From positions 1 to 43,914 of the forward strand of contig CANHCS010000011.1 in assembly GCA_947459195.1 (NCBI GenBank): a DNA stretch of 43,914 nt, in the 5' to 3' direction. The notes under the pieces are model-generated. The model saw only the letters and a program-made list of their open reading frames with translations. It did no database searches and had not been told where the DNA came from. The stretch comes from Sphingobacteriaceae bacterium (GTDB taxonomy: Bacteria; Bacteroidota; Bacteroidia; Sphingobacteriales; Sphingobacteriaceae). Every line of letters starts with the position of its first letter. Position 1 is the stretch's first letter. Positions 29,010 to 38,380 of the stretch are shown piece by piece. The position numbers and the translations under genes are program-made.

Positions 29010-29720
29010 ATGATTCAAGCAATTGTAATTACTCCTGTTAAAAATTCTATTGAAACCACTTTAGAAACCATTAGGGCAATTGCCAATAGTAGCATTAAGG
29101 TAAAACACATCGTTTATAATGATTTTAGCACAGAAGAAACTAAAAAAGCGCTAGAATCAGCTAAAAATAAAGATGCATTTGAACTAGTTCATCTCGAAGA
29201 AATCACAAACCATCCTTCTCCAAATTATCGTTTGGTGTTACAGGATGCGCAGCAGAAAGCTATCCAAGAAAACTTGCCATTAATTATTGTTGAATCTGAC
29301 GTAAGGGTGCAGTCTGATACCCTCGAAAAGATGGTCGAATTGTCAAAAAATCAACCTGAAGTAGGTATGATTGGTGCAGTTACGGTTGATGAATATGGAC
29401 TGGTTAATTTCCCTTATCTGAAATTCAAAAAAGAGAAAAATCAAATTATCAATACCAAAAGAAGTTTGAGTTTCTGCTGTACACTATTGAACACTCCATT
29501 TTTGAATGCTTATTCTTTTCAACACCTCGATGATACCAAAGATTGGTACGATGTATCTATTTCATTAAAATCTGTAGAATTAGGATTTTTAAATTTTGTG
29601 TTGATGAATACTCCAGTATTACACAAACCACACGGAAGCCGCCCATGGAAATTGATGAAATACAAAAACCCGATTAAATATTATTTCCAGAAATTCTTAA
29701 ATAGAAGAGATAAGATATAA
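29010..29720 (+). CDS. Glycosyltransferase family 2-like protein
   Basis: ITPVKNSIETTLETIRAIANS... VYNDFSTEET... IIVESDVRVQSDTLEKMVEL; GT-A like. Confidence 0.75.
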   Translation: MIQAIVITPVKNSIETTLETIRAIANSSIKVKHIVYNDFSTEETKKALESAKNKDAFELVHLEEITNHPSPNYRLVLQDAQQKAIQENLPLIIVESDVRVQSDTLEKMVELSKNQPEVGMIGAVTVDEYGLVNFPYLKFKKEKNQIINTKRSLSFCCTLLNTPFLNAYSFQHLDDTKDWYDVSISLKSVELGFLNFVLMNTPVLHKPHGSRPWKLMKYKNPIKYYFQKFLNRRDKI

Positions 29721-29780
29721 TTCATCTTGAGTGTTATACCTAACTGATTTGCCTATTTATACAGTTATTAAGCATAAAAA

Positions 29781-30566
29781 ATGCTAAAGAAATTTACAAT
29801 GAATCCACTTGTATCGGTTATCATTCCTTGCTACAATTCACAAGAATATGTAGCCCAAACCATAGATTGGGTATTGGCATCTTCCTACAAAAACATTGAG
29901 ATTATCATCATTGACGATGGATCAACCGATCAATCTGTCCAAATTGTGGATAAATATGTGGAATCTCACAAGAATATAGCTGTATACATACAGAAAAACC
30001 AGGGTGTATCGGTGGCTAGAAATCTGGGCATTTCAAAGGCAAAGGGAGTTTACATCATGCCTGTCGATTCTGATGACATGATCTGTGAAACCTATATTGA
30101 AGAGGCCGTAAAAGTCCTCGAATCAAACCCAGAAGTGAAGGTAGTGACCGCTGAAGGTGAATTTTTTGGAAACAAATCTGGTCGAATAATTTTGCCAGAT
30201 TTTGATTTAAACTTATTAGCACGAAAAAATCTCTTAAGTGTATGTGCACTTTACAGGAAAAGTGACTGGGAAAGAATTGGTGGTTACTGTCCGAAATTAT
30301 TCGGACGAGAAGACTGGGACTTTTGGATTTCGATGTTAAAAGATGGCGGAGAGGTAGTCAAACTTCCCATTTTGGGATACAAATACCGTATCAGAACCAA
30401 TTCTAAAAGAATTCGGACGAGAAGGCTTAAGCAAGAAATCAACGACATCTTAAATTCCAGACATGCGGACTTTTATAAAAAAGTCTTAGGTGGACCACTC
30501 CGTTATCAACGTACTTGGTCAAAACCTTATAACCAGTTGCTTTCTTTTTTTGGGTTACTAAAATAA
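29781..30566 (+). CDS. Glycosyltransferase family 2
   Basis: VSVIIPCYNSQEYVAQTIDWVLASSYKNIEIIIIDDGSTDQSV, GVSVARNLGISKAKGVYIMPVDSDD, REDWDFW. Confidence 0.93.
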   Translation: MLKKFTMNPLVSVIIPCYNSQEYVAQTIDWVLASSYKNIEIIIIDDGSTDQSVQIVDKYVESHKNIAVYIQKNQGVSVARNLGISKAKGVYIMPVDSDDMICETYIEEAVKVLESNPEVKVVTAEGEFFGNKSGRIILPDFDLNLLARKNLLSVCALYRKSDWERIGGYCPKLFGREDWDFWISMLKDGGEVVKLPILGYKYRIRTNSKRIRTRRLKQEINDILNSRHADFYKKVLGGPLRYQRTWSKPYNQLLSFFGLLK

Positions 30567-30668
30567 AATTCTACAAAGTTCATTATCTGAATAATTGTCT
30601 AAAACCATAAAATAGACACTACATACTATTCATAATTTATCAGCGTTTTTATTATAAAACGATACGTT

Positions 30669-31292
30669 ATGAAAAGATTACTTTTAATTACCTTTCTTTC
30701 AATTGGCGCTATTTCTGTAAACGCTCAGAGTAGATTTGGAGCCAGAGCAGGTGTAAATTTGTCGAAGATCAATTTAGACTATGCCGATCCAAATATTCAA
30801 ATTGAAAACAAATTTGCCACTTCTTTTCAAGTGGGAGCTTATGCTGAGTTCAAATTATTGCCTAAAATTTTCGTGCAACCCGGTTTAGAATTAAGCGGCC
30901 ATGGGAGCAAAATTGTGGATGGCCAGGCTGAAAGCAAACTAAATTTAATGTATCTAAAAGTTCCACTTCATTTTGGTACCAGAGTTGGATTGGGCTTAGG
31001 AAGCATTTCATTTGGCGCAGGCCCCTACTTTTCTTATGCCCTTTCAGGCAGATCGTCTTCTGGAGGTCAAGACACAGATATTAAGTTTGGGAATGGTATT
31101 GATGATGATTTGAAACGAACAGACTTTGGAATCAATTTATTCAGTTCTTATCAATTACCGCTTGGTTTAAACTTTACTTTAGGTTATCAGATGGGACTGA
31201 GTAATAATTTACCTTCAGACCTACCTGACCAAATGAAAGCAAAAAATAGCAGCATCAGCTTCTCGGTCGGCTACGCCATCAAGCTACCTTAA
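30669..31292 (+). CDS. Outer-membrane beta-barrel protein (porin family/PorT-like)
   Basis: Signal peptide MKRLLLITFLSIGAISVNAQ; RFGARAGVNLSKI, amphipathic strands to C-terminus. Confidence 0.85.
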   Translation: MKRLLLITFLSIGAISVNAQSRFGARAGVNLSKINLDYADPNIQIENKFATSFQVGAYAEFKLLPKIFVQPGLELSGHGSKIVDGQAESKLNLMYLKVPLHFGTRVGLGLGSISFGAGPYFSYALSGRSSSGGQDTDIKFGNGIDDDLKRTDFGINLFSSYQLPLGLNFTLGYQMGLSNNLPSDLPDQMKAKNSSISFSVGYAIKLP

Positions 31293-31307
31293 TAATTATA
31301 ATTTAAT

Positions 31308-31343
31308 AAAAAAGCCGGTTTGCAATTGTAAACTGGCTTTTTT
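31308..31343. terminator. Bidirectional Rho-independent terminator between convergent genes
   Basis: AAAAAAGCCGGTTT-GCAATTGT-AAACTGGCTTTTTT: 14-bp stem with one G-T, A-tract/T-tract on both sides. Confidence 0.88.
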
Positions 31344-32436
31344 ATGCCAATTGAAATTGTTTACCAGGCAAGGTGACCAGGTAGCCCATCATCTCCAATT
31401 CCAAAATGATCATGGCCAGTCTACCCTGTTCCAATCCGGTTTTGAGTAGCATCGCATCTATTCCAAGTGGTGATTCATCGCGGATCATCTCAAAAATCAT
31501 TCTTTGATCTGTGTTAAGCTCTTTGGGAATCAGTTTGGGTGTAGGAGTTTTGTCTTTCGCCGCATCCCAGCCTAATAAATACTCCAAATCTGAAGGCTGT
31601 GAAATTAATTGCGCCCGGTGTGTTTTGATCAGATAATTACAACCCAAGCTCTGCTCATCATTCACCCTACCCGGAAAGGCAAATACATCTCGATTGTAAA
31701 CATTTGCCAATTCGGCAGTGATTAAAGCCCCACCTTTCGCATGAGCCTCCACCACAATGGTTGCATCAGCCAAACCCGCAATAATGCGATTTCTTTTAGG
31801 AAAATTCTCCCGATCGGGCTGTGTTTGAGATGGAAATTCAGTCAGCAAACCTCCATATTGCAACATTTGTCGTGCAATTGAGTAATGAGCCCTTGGGTAG
31901 ATACGATCCAGACCATGGGCCAATACGCCAATCGTTTCCAATTGATAATTCAAACTGGACTGATGAGCTACCACATCAATGCCGTAGGCTAAACCGCTCA
32001 CCACTAAAGGTTGATGATTTTTTAAGGACGCTACCAATTCTTCACACAATCGCTTGCCATAAGCGGTGGCCGACCTAGTGCCAACAATACTGATGATTTT
32101 CTGCTGATTGAGATCCGCATTCCCGCGATAAAAGAGTAAAAATGGGGCATCATCACATTGCGCCAAACGTTTAGGGTAGTCTGGATCGCCAAATTTAATG
32201 CACTTGATTTGATACTTCTCTATAAAATCAAGCTCTTCTGACACCCGGTCAAAATCACGAAAATGAAGAATATTGGATGCCAACTTCGGACCTAGCCCCT
32301 GGACTTCGCATAATTGATGATGGGACGCCCGAAAAACTTGCTCTGCGGAGCCGCAGAAATGAGCTAATAAAGCCCTTGCGGTGATTGCTCCAATACCAGG
32401 AACCTGCGATAAAGCCAATGTATGGTAGACAGACAC
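31342..32436 (-). CDS. dprA: DNA processing protein DprA
   Basis: VGTRSATAYGKRLCEELV, VVSGLAYGIDVVAHQSSL, GGLLTEFP, FPKRNRIIAGLADATIVVEAHAKGGALITAELA; GTG start. Confidence 0.95.
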   Translation of the reverse strand: MSVYHTLALSQVPGIGAITARALLAHFCGSAEQVFRASHHQLCEVQGLGPKLASNILHFRDFDRVSEELDFIEKYQIKCIKFGDPDYPKRLAQCDDAPFLLFYRGNADLNQQKIISIVGTRSATAYGKRLCEELVASLKNHQPLVVSGLAYGIDVVAHQSSLNYQLETIGVLAHGLDRIYPRAHYSIARQMLQYGGLLTEFPSQTQPDRENFPKRNRIIAGLADATIVVEAHAKGGALITAELANVYNRDVFAFPGRVNDEQSLGCNYLIKTHRAQLISQPSDLEYLLGWDAAKDKTPTPKLIPKELNTDQRMIFEMIRDESPLGIDAMLLKTGLEQGRLAMIILELEMMGYLVTLPGKQFQLA

Positions 32437-32442
32437 AAAAGA

Positions 32443-33081
32443 TTATTGTGCCTGAAAATAAAGAACGAATTTGGTAAGAAAGAATTCTTGTGAAAAAAAT
32501 TTACTTATACGATATTTTTTTATATCTCTAATGCCGGAATTGGTAATTTCTTCTTCTAAATCGCCACCTTTTAAGTAAAGAACACCGTTGGCCAGGGTAT
32601 TTTTACCTCCTCTTTTTATTTTATTCCTGATCCAAGGATAGAAATCTTTGAGCTGAGTTACCGCCCTCGAAACCACAAAATCGAACTGATCATTTACTTG
32701 CTCTGCCCTCATATGGCTTGCTTTCACATTTTTCAGACCCAAAGCTTTGGCAACTTCATTTACTACTTTGATTTTTTTTCCGATGGAATCTACCAGATGA
32801 AATTGGGTCTCGGGAAACAAGATGGCCAGGGGAATTCCAGGGAAACCACCACCGGTACCCACATCGAGTACTTTTTCTCCAGGCAAAAATGTGATCACCT
32901 TGGCGATGGCAAGCGAATGTAGGATGTGATGTAGATAAAGCATATCAATATCTTTTCTGGAAATCACATTAATTTGTGCGTTCCAAAAAGGATATAGTTC
33001 GCCTAGTTGCTCAAATTGCTGGATCTGTTCCGGGCTAAGACCTTTAAAATGTTCGTAAATGAGCGATGATGCCGTCTTCAA
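32443..33081 (-). CDS. rsmG: 16S rRNA (guanine527-N7)-methyltransferase RsmG
   Basis: QFEQLGELYPFWNAQINVISRKDIDMLYLHHILHSLAI, VLDVGTGGGFPGIPLAILFPETQFHLVDSIGKKI. Confidence 0.95.
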   Translation of the reverse strand: MKTASSLIYEHFKGLSPEQIQQFEQLGELYPFWNAQINVISRKDIDMLYLHHILHSLAIAKVITFLPGEKVLDVGTGGGFPGIPLAILFPETQFHLVDSIGKKIKVVNEVAKALGLKNVKASHMRAEQVNDQFDFVVSRAVTQLKDFYPWIRNKIKRGGKNTLANGVLYLKGGDLEEEITNSGIRDIKKYRISKFFSQEFFLTKFVLYFQAQ

Positions 33082-33683
33082 AATCCTGAATTTTTCTTTC
33101 TTTTAATGATGGTGTGCAATAAAATTCTTGCTCTGGAAAGCTGCCCTTTAACCGTATTTCTGGGCAAATCCAGTTGCAAAGCTATTTCTTCTATTGATAA
33201 TTCTTCAAAATAAAACAAATTAATCAGGATCCGGTAGCGATTAGGCATGGTGGCCACAATTGCTTTCAACTGTATTTCATTTTGTTTCTGTATAGACTTT
33301 TCTTCCGGATTGAGACTATCTGAACGTATAAACGGACTTTGGTCTGCCCCTTCATGATCCAACATTTGATCTAAAGAAACATGAGAAATACGTTTTCGCC
33401 TGAGGTGATCGATGGCAGCATTTGAAGCCAGCTTAAATAACCAGGTGCTAAACGCAAAATCTGGCTTGTAGGCCTCTAACTTTTCAAAAGCCTTTACAAA
33501 AGTGTCCACCGTCAGGTCCATGGCATCCTCACGGTTATTAACCATTTTTAGCAGCATGAAATAGATCGGGTCTTTGTATCGCTCCATGATGAGCGCAAAG
33601 GCCCTCTGATCGCCCGCTAATGCCTTTAAAACTAAAGCATAATCCTTTTTAGCATTTTCTGAAAAATGCTCATTTATTTCCAT
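33078..33683 (-). CDS. RNA polymerase sigma factor, sigma-70/ECF type
   Basis: Region 2 REDAMDLTVDTFVKAFEKLEAYKPDFAFSTWLFKLASNAAIDHLRRKR; region 4 FYFEELSIEEIALQLDLPRNTVKGQLSRARILL. Confidence 0.93.
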   Translation of the reverse strand: MEINEHFSENAKKDYALVLKALAGDQRAFALIMERYKDPIYFMLLKMVNNREDAMDLTVDTFVKAFEKLEAYKPDFAFSTWLFKLASNAAIDHLRRKRISHVSLDQMLDHEGADQSPFIRSDSLNPEEKSIQKQNEIQLKAIVATMPNRYRILINLFYFEELSIEEIALQLDLPRNTVKGQLSRARILLHTIIKRKKNSGF

Positions 33684-34795
33684 TGCGGTTTAGTTTTAAA
33701 CAAAAGCATAAAACTGAGCAGGAGCAGATAAAATTGATAAAAGAAGTCTAAAACAGGAAAAAACCAACGTAATTGATTGTATTTGAGTTGATGAAATAAT
33801 TTAGCGTATACAAAAGCGTAGATGATGGTTCTAAATAAATAGATCGATAGTAAAACTCTCCAATCAAACCCTAAAACCAGAAGGCTGATCAAAACCGTAT
33901 AAAAAAGAATTCCTGAGCTCTTCTGTAATCTTAATTTGAATTGATCCATGAACTTAAACGATCGACTGATGATCATTTTATCTGTTTTTTCCTGAAGATA
34001 TTTCATCACATCATAATGTTTGAAAGAAATGACCTGAGCGCCAGACCCGATTTCAATTTTTGTGTTTTTTGCATTAGCATGCTGATTTACAAATAATTGA
34101 TCTTCACCCAAAGGGATGTGCATGTGTGAAGCAAAACCCTTGGCTTTGAAAAAAACGGATTTTAGGTAGGCCATATTGCGTCCGTCGCCGGCATAAGCTT
34201 TTCCGGCAGCAGCATAAGCCAGGCGATCACCGGCTTCCATCAAACTATCGTATTTAAAAAACAAGTTTAGAAATCTTGGAAGCCGTGCATATTGTACATG
34301 AGCGATAACGAATTCGGTTTGTTCGTCAAAATTGCTCATGATCTCTTTCAACCAATACTCGGAGCAGGGCTGCGAATCGACCTCCGTGAATACCAAGTGT
34401 TCATTTTTAGCTGCTTTGATTCCCATACTCAAGGCAAATTTCTTGTTTCTCCGATACCGATCTTGCTCCGGCACCTGTACCACTTTTAAATGCGTATTTG
34501 ATACGCAAAAACTCCTGAGCACTGCTGCAGTTTCCTCACAGGCCGTATCTTTCACCACAATAACTTCAAAGTCAAGATAATCCTGATCTAAAATTGATGG
34601 AAGATAATTTTGAAGATATTCGATCTCATTTTTGGTATAAACAATAACCGAAGCTGAAAGATTGGGCTTTTCAGTCTTATTTTTTGAAGAATAACGGGCT
34701 AAACGCAGCTGTACAAAGAGTAAAAAATACAATTGCAGGGCACTTACAAATAAGAGAAGATAAAACAGGATTTGAAGCAAGGGATCTTGAAACAT
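33674..34795 (-). CDS. Glycosyltransferase family 2, membrane-bound
   Basis: N-terminal TM, ASVIVYTKNEIEYLQNYLPSILDQDYLDFEVIVVKD, VFTEVDSQP, C-terminal TM helices. Confidence 0.85.
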   Translation of the reverse strand: MFQDPLLQILFYLLLFVSALQLYFLLFVQLRLARYSSKNKTEKPNLSASVIVYTKNEIEYLQNYLPSILDQDYLDFEVIVVKDTACEETAAVLRSFCVSNTHLKVVQVPEQDRYRRNKKFALSMGIKAAKNEHLVFTEVDSQPCSEYWLKEIMSNFDEQTEFVIAHVQYARLPRFLNLFFKYDSLMEAGDRLAYAAAGKAYAGDGRNMAYLKSVFFKAKGFASHMHIPLGEDQLFVNQHANAKNTKIEIGSGAQVISFKHYDVMKYLQEKTDKMIISRSFKFMDQFKLRLQKSSGILFYTVLISLLVLGFDWRVLLSIYLFRTIIYAFVYAKLFHQLKYNQLRWFFPVLDFFYQFYLLLLSFMLLFKTKPQWK

Positions 34796-34917
34796 GTATA
34801 TTTTAATTGAGGCAGCAAATTTGACATTTTTTAATGATTTTATTCGAAAATGTGAAAATTTAGGCCGCCCAAAACGCTGATTTTTTTGCTATTTTGCGAG
34901 CGATTCCAAACATCCTG

Positions 34918-36048
34918 ATGAAGTTTAAACTACTTGCCAAAGATAAACTCTCTAAAGCCAGAGCTGCTGAAATTACCACCGACCACGGTTTGATACAAAC
35001 TCCCATTTTTATGCCGGTTGGTACAGCAGGCACCGTAAAAGCTATTCATCAGCGGGAATTGAAAGAAGATATTGGTGCTCAGATCATTTTAGGAAATACC
35101 TATCACCTCTATTTACGCCCCGGATTGGATGTTTTAGAGAAAGCCGGCGGTCTTCATAGGTTCAATGGATGGGATGGGCCCATCTTGACCGACAGCGGAG
35201 GATATCAAGTGTATTCGCTTTCGGAGGTGCGTAAAATTAAGGAAGAAGGCGTTACTTTTCGTTCACACATCGACGGTTCTAAACATTTGTTCACTCCTGA
35301 AAATGTGATGGACATTCAAAGAACCATCGGTGCAGATATCATCATGGCTTTTGATGAGTGTACGCCCTACCCTTGTGACTATACTTATGCCCGTAAATCG
35401 ATGGAAATGACCCATCGTTGGTTAAAACGTTGTTGCGACCGTTTCGACAGCACCCTGCCGAAATACGGTTATAATCAAACGCTTTTCCCAATTGTACAAG
35501 GTTCCACATACAAAGATTTACGTTTAAAATCAGCCGAAACCATTGCCTCCTTTAACCGGGAAGGAAATGCCATTGGTGGTCTTTCTGTGGGCGAACCTGC
35601 CGAGGAAATGTATGAAATGACTGAGGTGGTTTGCAACGTTTTACCTGAAGACAAACCTCGCTACTTGATGGGTGTAGGTACACCAGTGAATCTTTTGGAA
35701 AATATAGCTTTAGGAATCGATATGTTCGATTGTGTGATGCCAACTCGAAATGCACGCAACGGCATGCTGTTTACGAGCAAGGGGATCATCAATATTCAAA
35801 ATGAAAAATGGAAGAACGATTTTTCAGCTTTAGAAGAAGATAGTGAGCTTTTTGCGGATAAAACCTATACCAAGGCCTATTTACGCCACTTGATTCAATC
35901 TAAAGAGATATTGGGGGCGCAAATTGCTTCTTTACATAATTTACACTTCTATTTGTGGTTAATGAAAGAAGCCAGAATCAAAATCTTGGCCGGTGAATTC
36001 TACGAATGGAAAAATAAAATGGTGAAACAACTGGCTCATCGATTATGA
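34918..36048 (+). CDS. tgt: tRNA-guanine transglycosylase (queuine tRNA-ribosyltransferase)
   Basis: TPIFMPVGTAGTVKAI, GNTYHLYLRPG, LTDSGGYQVYSL, IIMAFDECTPYP, GGLSVGEP, MGVGTPVNLLE, DCVMPTRNARNG. ATG at 34918 preferred over TTG 34894. Confidence 0.96.
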   Translation: MKFKLLAKDKLSKARAAEITTDHGLIQTPIFMPVGTAGTVKAIHQRELKEDIGAQIILGNTYHLYLRPGLDVLEKAGGLHRFNGWDGPILTDSGGYQVYSLSEVRKIKEEGVTFRSHIDGSKHLFTPENVMDIQRTIGADIIMAFDECTPYPCDYTYARKSMEMTHRWLKRCCDRFDSTLPKYGYNQTLFPIVQGSTYKDLRLKSAETIASFNREGNAIGGLSVGEPAEEMYEMTEVVCNVLPEDKPRYLMGVGTPVNLLENIALGIDMFDCVMPTRNARNGMLFTSKGIINIQNEKWKNDFSALEEDSELFADKTYTKAYLRHLIQSKEILGAQIASLHNLHFYLWLMKEARIKILAGEFYEWKNKMVKQLAHRL

Positions 36049-37133
36049 GAGATCGGATCAAAATTATTGACGCCTACATCATCCGTAAATACCTGGGTAC
36101 TTTTGTCTTTACCCTGGCAATTTTCACGGTGGTCATCGTCATTTTTGATATTTCGGAGAAGCTGGATAATTTCTTGGAAAACCATGCCCCGCTAAGCAAA
36201 ATTATCACCCAATATTACGCTGGTCTGGTTCCCTTTTACCTCAATATGCTCTCACCGCTCATCAACTTTATTGCGGTAATTTTCTTTACGGCAAAGATGG
36301 CCGATCAAACAGAGATTGTGCCCATTTTAAGTGGTGGCGCTAGCTTTAAAAGGTTTTTGAGACCTTATTTCATCGCATCGAGCATTATTTTTGTAGTTTC
36401 CCTAGTTTTCAATTTGTTCATTATACCCGAAACAAATCAGTTGAAAATTGATTTTGAGAATACTTATATCGACCCTGTGAGTACCAATACCAAAATGCAT
36501 ACACACATGCGTTTGGACAAAAAAACATATGTATACATTGAATCATTCGACAATACCAATAGAATAGGTTATCGATTCAATCTAGAAAAATTTGAAGGTC
36601 AGGCACTGAAAGAAAAATTAGTGGCCGACCGGATCAGCTGGGATTCGGTGAAAAGAAAATGGCAGATCGAAAATTACTCCATTAGAACCATTAACGGACT
36701 CAAAGAGCAAATGAGTACCGGTTACCGAAAAGATATGGTTTTAGATATGAATCCGGATGATTTTAAGGTATACGACAACATTTACCAAGCCATGAACATG
36801 CAGGAAATCAACGAACTGATTTGCAAAGAGAAAATCAGGGGAACTGGAGTAATGGACAACTTGCTGATTGAAAAATACAAACGCTTCATTTATCCATTAT
36901 CTGCATTTGTACTCACCTTAATGGGGGTATCACTCTCCTCACGCAAAGTAAGAGGTGGAGTAGGCTTATCGCTCGGAATCGGTATTTTCCTCAGTTTTGC
37001 ATACATCCTGTTCATGCAATTCTCCACGATGTTTGCGCTTAAAGGTGGTCTTTCACCACTTATTGCCGTCTGCATTCCAAATGTAATTTTCGGGTTATTG
37101 GGTTACTACCTCATGCTTAAAGCCCCCAAATAA
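36045..37133 (+). CDS. LptF/LptG family permease
   Basis: IIDAYIIRKYLGTFVFTLAIFTVVIVIFDISEKLDNF; C-terminal TM block; ATGA overlap with tgt. Confidence 0.92.
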   Translation: MRDRIKIIDAYIIRKYLGTFVFTLAIFTVVIVIFDISEKLDNFLENHAPLSKIITQYYAGLVPFYLNMLSPLINFIAVIFFTAKMADQTEIVPILSGGASFKRFLRPYFIASSIIFVVSLVFNLFIIPETNQLKIDFENTYIDPVSTNTKMHTHMRLDKKTYVYIESFDNTNRIGYRFNLEKFEGQALKEKLVADRISWDSVKRKWQIENYSIRTINGLKEQMSTGYRKDMVLDMNPDDFKVYDNIYQAMNMQEINELICKEKIRGTGVMDNLLIEKYKRFIYPLSAFVLTLMGVSLSSRKVRGGVGLSLGIGIFLSFAYILFMQFSTMFALKGGLSPLIAVCIPNVIFGLLGYYLMLKAPK

Positions 37134-37134
37134 C

Positions 37135-38055
37135 ATGAATAATTTATTCAAATTAACCGGATCTAAGCGAAACCTGCTCATTTTGCACCTCACCGTTGTA
37201 GTTTGGGGTTTTACGGGTATTTTGGGAGCGCTCATCAGCATTCCTAGTTTCCATTTAGTTTGGTACCGCGTACTCATTGCTTTCATTACATTGGGGATTT
37301 ACTTCAAGCTCAGCAAAACGAATATTAAAGTGAGCAGAAATACTTTTTTAAAGCTGTTTTTTACGGGTGCCATCGTCGGTGCGCACTGGATTCTATTTTT
37401 TCAATCCATTAAATCAGCTACTGTTTCTGTAGCGCTGGTCTGTTTATCGGCCTTAACCTTATTTACAGCTATTCTGGAGCCCATATTAGAGAAAAAGAAG
37501 ATTTCTAAATTGGAGATTTTGACTGGCTTATTCATCATTTTAGGCATTTTCATCATTTTTAAATTCGAGTATCAATACTTCTGGGGTATTATTTTTGGCT
37601 TATCAAGCGCCTTATTTGCCAGTTTATTTTCCATCATCAATGCCAAACAGGTAAAAAACCGACCTGCTCCCATTATTGGATTTTATGAACTGATCGGTGC
37701 CTGGTTCTGGATTTCCCTTTATTTGTTCTACACGAATGGATTTGACAGCCAGATGAGTTTAAATATGTCGGATTTAACTTATTTACTCATCTTGGGAACC
37801 ATTTGTACCGCAGGAGCCTATGTTGCAGGGGTTTCGGTAATGAAGGAACTGACCGCCTTCCGTGTGGCATTGATCACCAATTTGGAACCGGTTTATGGCA
37901 TCCTACTGGCATTCCTATTTTTTGGCAAGAAAGAACAGATGACAGCTGGGTTTTACCTGGGTGCATCCATCGTGATAATCACCATCTTTTTATTCCCGCT
38001 GATCAAGAATAAAATTGAACACAGAAGGTTGAAGAAGCAGGCTCCATTGGTTTAG
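37135..38055 (+). CDS. EamA/DMT family transporter
   Basis: Ten hydrophobic segments; WGFTGILGALISIPSFHLVWYRVLIAF, LEPILEKKKISKLEILTGLFIILGIFIIF, TNLEPVYGILLAFLFFGKKE. Confidence 0.92.
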   Translation: MNNLFKLTGSKRNLLILHLTVVVWGFTGILGALISIPSFHLVWYRVLIAFITLGIYFKLSKTNIKVSRNTFLKLFFTGAIVGAHWILFFQSIKSATVSVALVCLSALTLFTAILEPILEKKKISKLEILTGLFIILGIFIIFKFEYQYFWGIIFGLSSALFASLFSIINAKQVKNRPAPIIGFYELIGAWFWISLYLFYTNGFDSQMSLNMSDLTYLLILGTICTAGAYVAGVSVMKELTAFRVALITNLEPVYGILLAFLFFGKKEQMTAGFYLGASIVIITIFLFPLIKNKIEHRRLKKQAPLV

Positions 38056-38086
38056 TTTTCTTAAGGAGTTTCCATAAAAAATGATT

Positions 38087-38117
38087 GGCTTCCTCCACCC
38101 CGGGGTAGGGGATAGCC
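38087..38117. repeat. GC-rich imperfect inverted repeat (hairpin) in intergenic region
   Basis: GGCTTCCTCCACCCCGGGGTAGGGGATAGCC; core perfect palindrome ACCCCGGGGT (38097-38106), outer GGCT/AGCC pairing. Confidence 0.75.
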
Positions 38118-38246
38118 CGTTCAACTTTCAAAAAATTTTGAGCATCGTTTTATATAATTATTAAGTACGATTCGGTCGGTTATTACGTTTATAAATTGAT
38201 GATCAATAGGAGAAAAGATTCCTCTACTAAAACCAGATAAAATCGC

Positions 38247-38254
38247 TATTTTTG
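38247..38254 (+). promoter_or_regulatory. Putative -7 promoter element TATTTTTG for the downstream 953-aa gene
   Basis: TATTTTTG matches TAnnTTTG; about 127 nt upstream of the ATG at 38381. Confidence 0.45.
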
Positions 38255-38380
38255 ACATAAATTTAAACGATTTACGGTTTTATATTATAAAATATAAAAA
38301 ACTATAAATCAATTATTTATGAATTAAAATCAAAGTAATATTATAAATAGAATTCAAGTTCTTACTAAATTTAATAGCAA

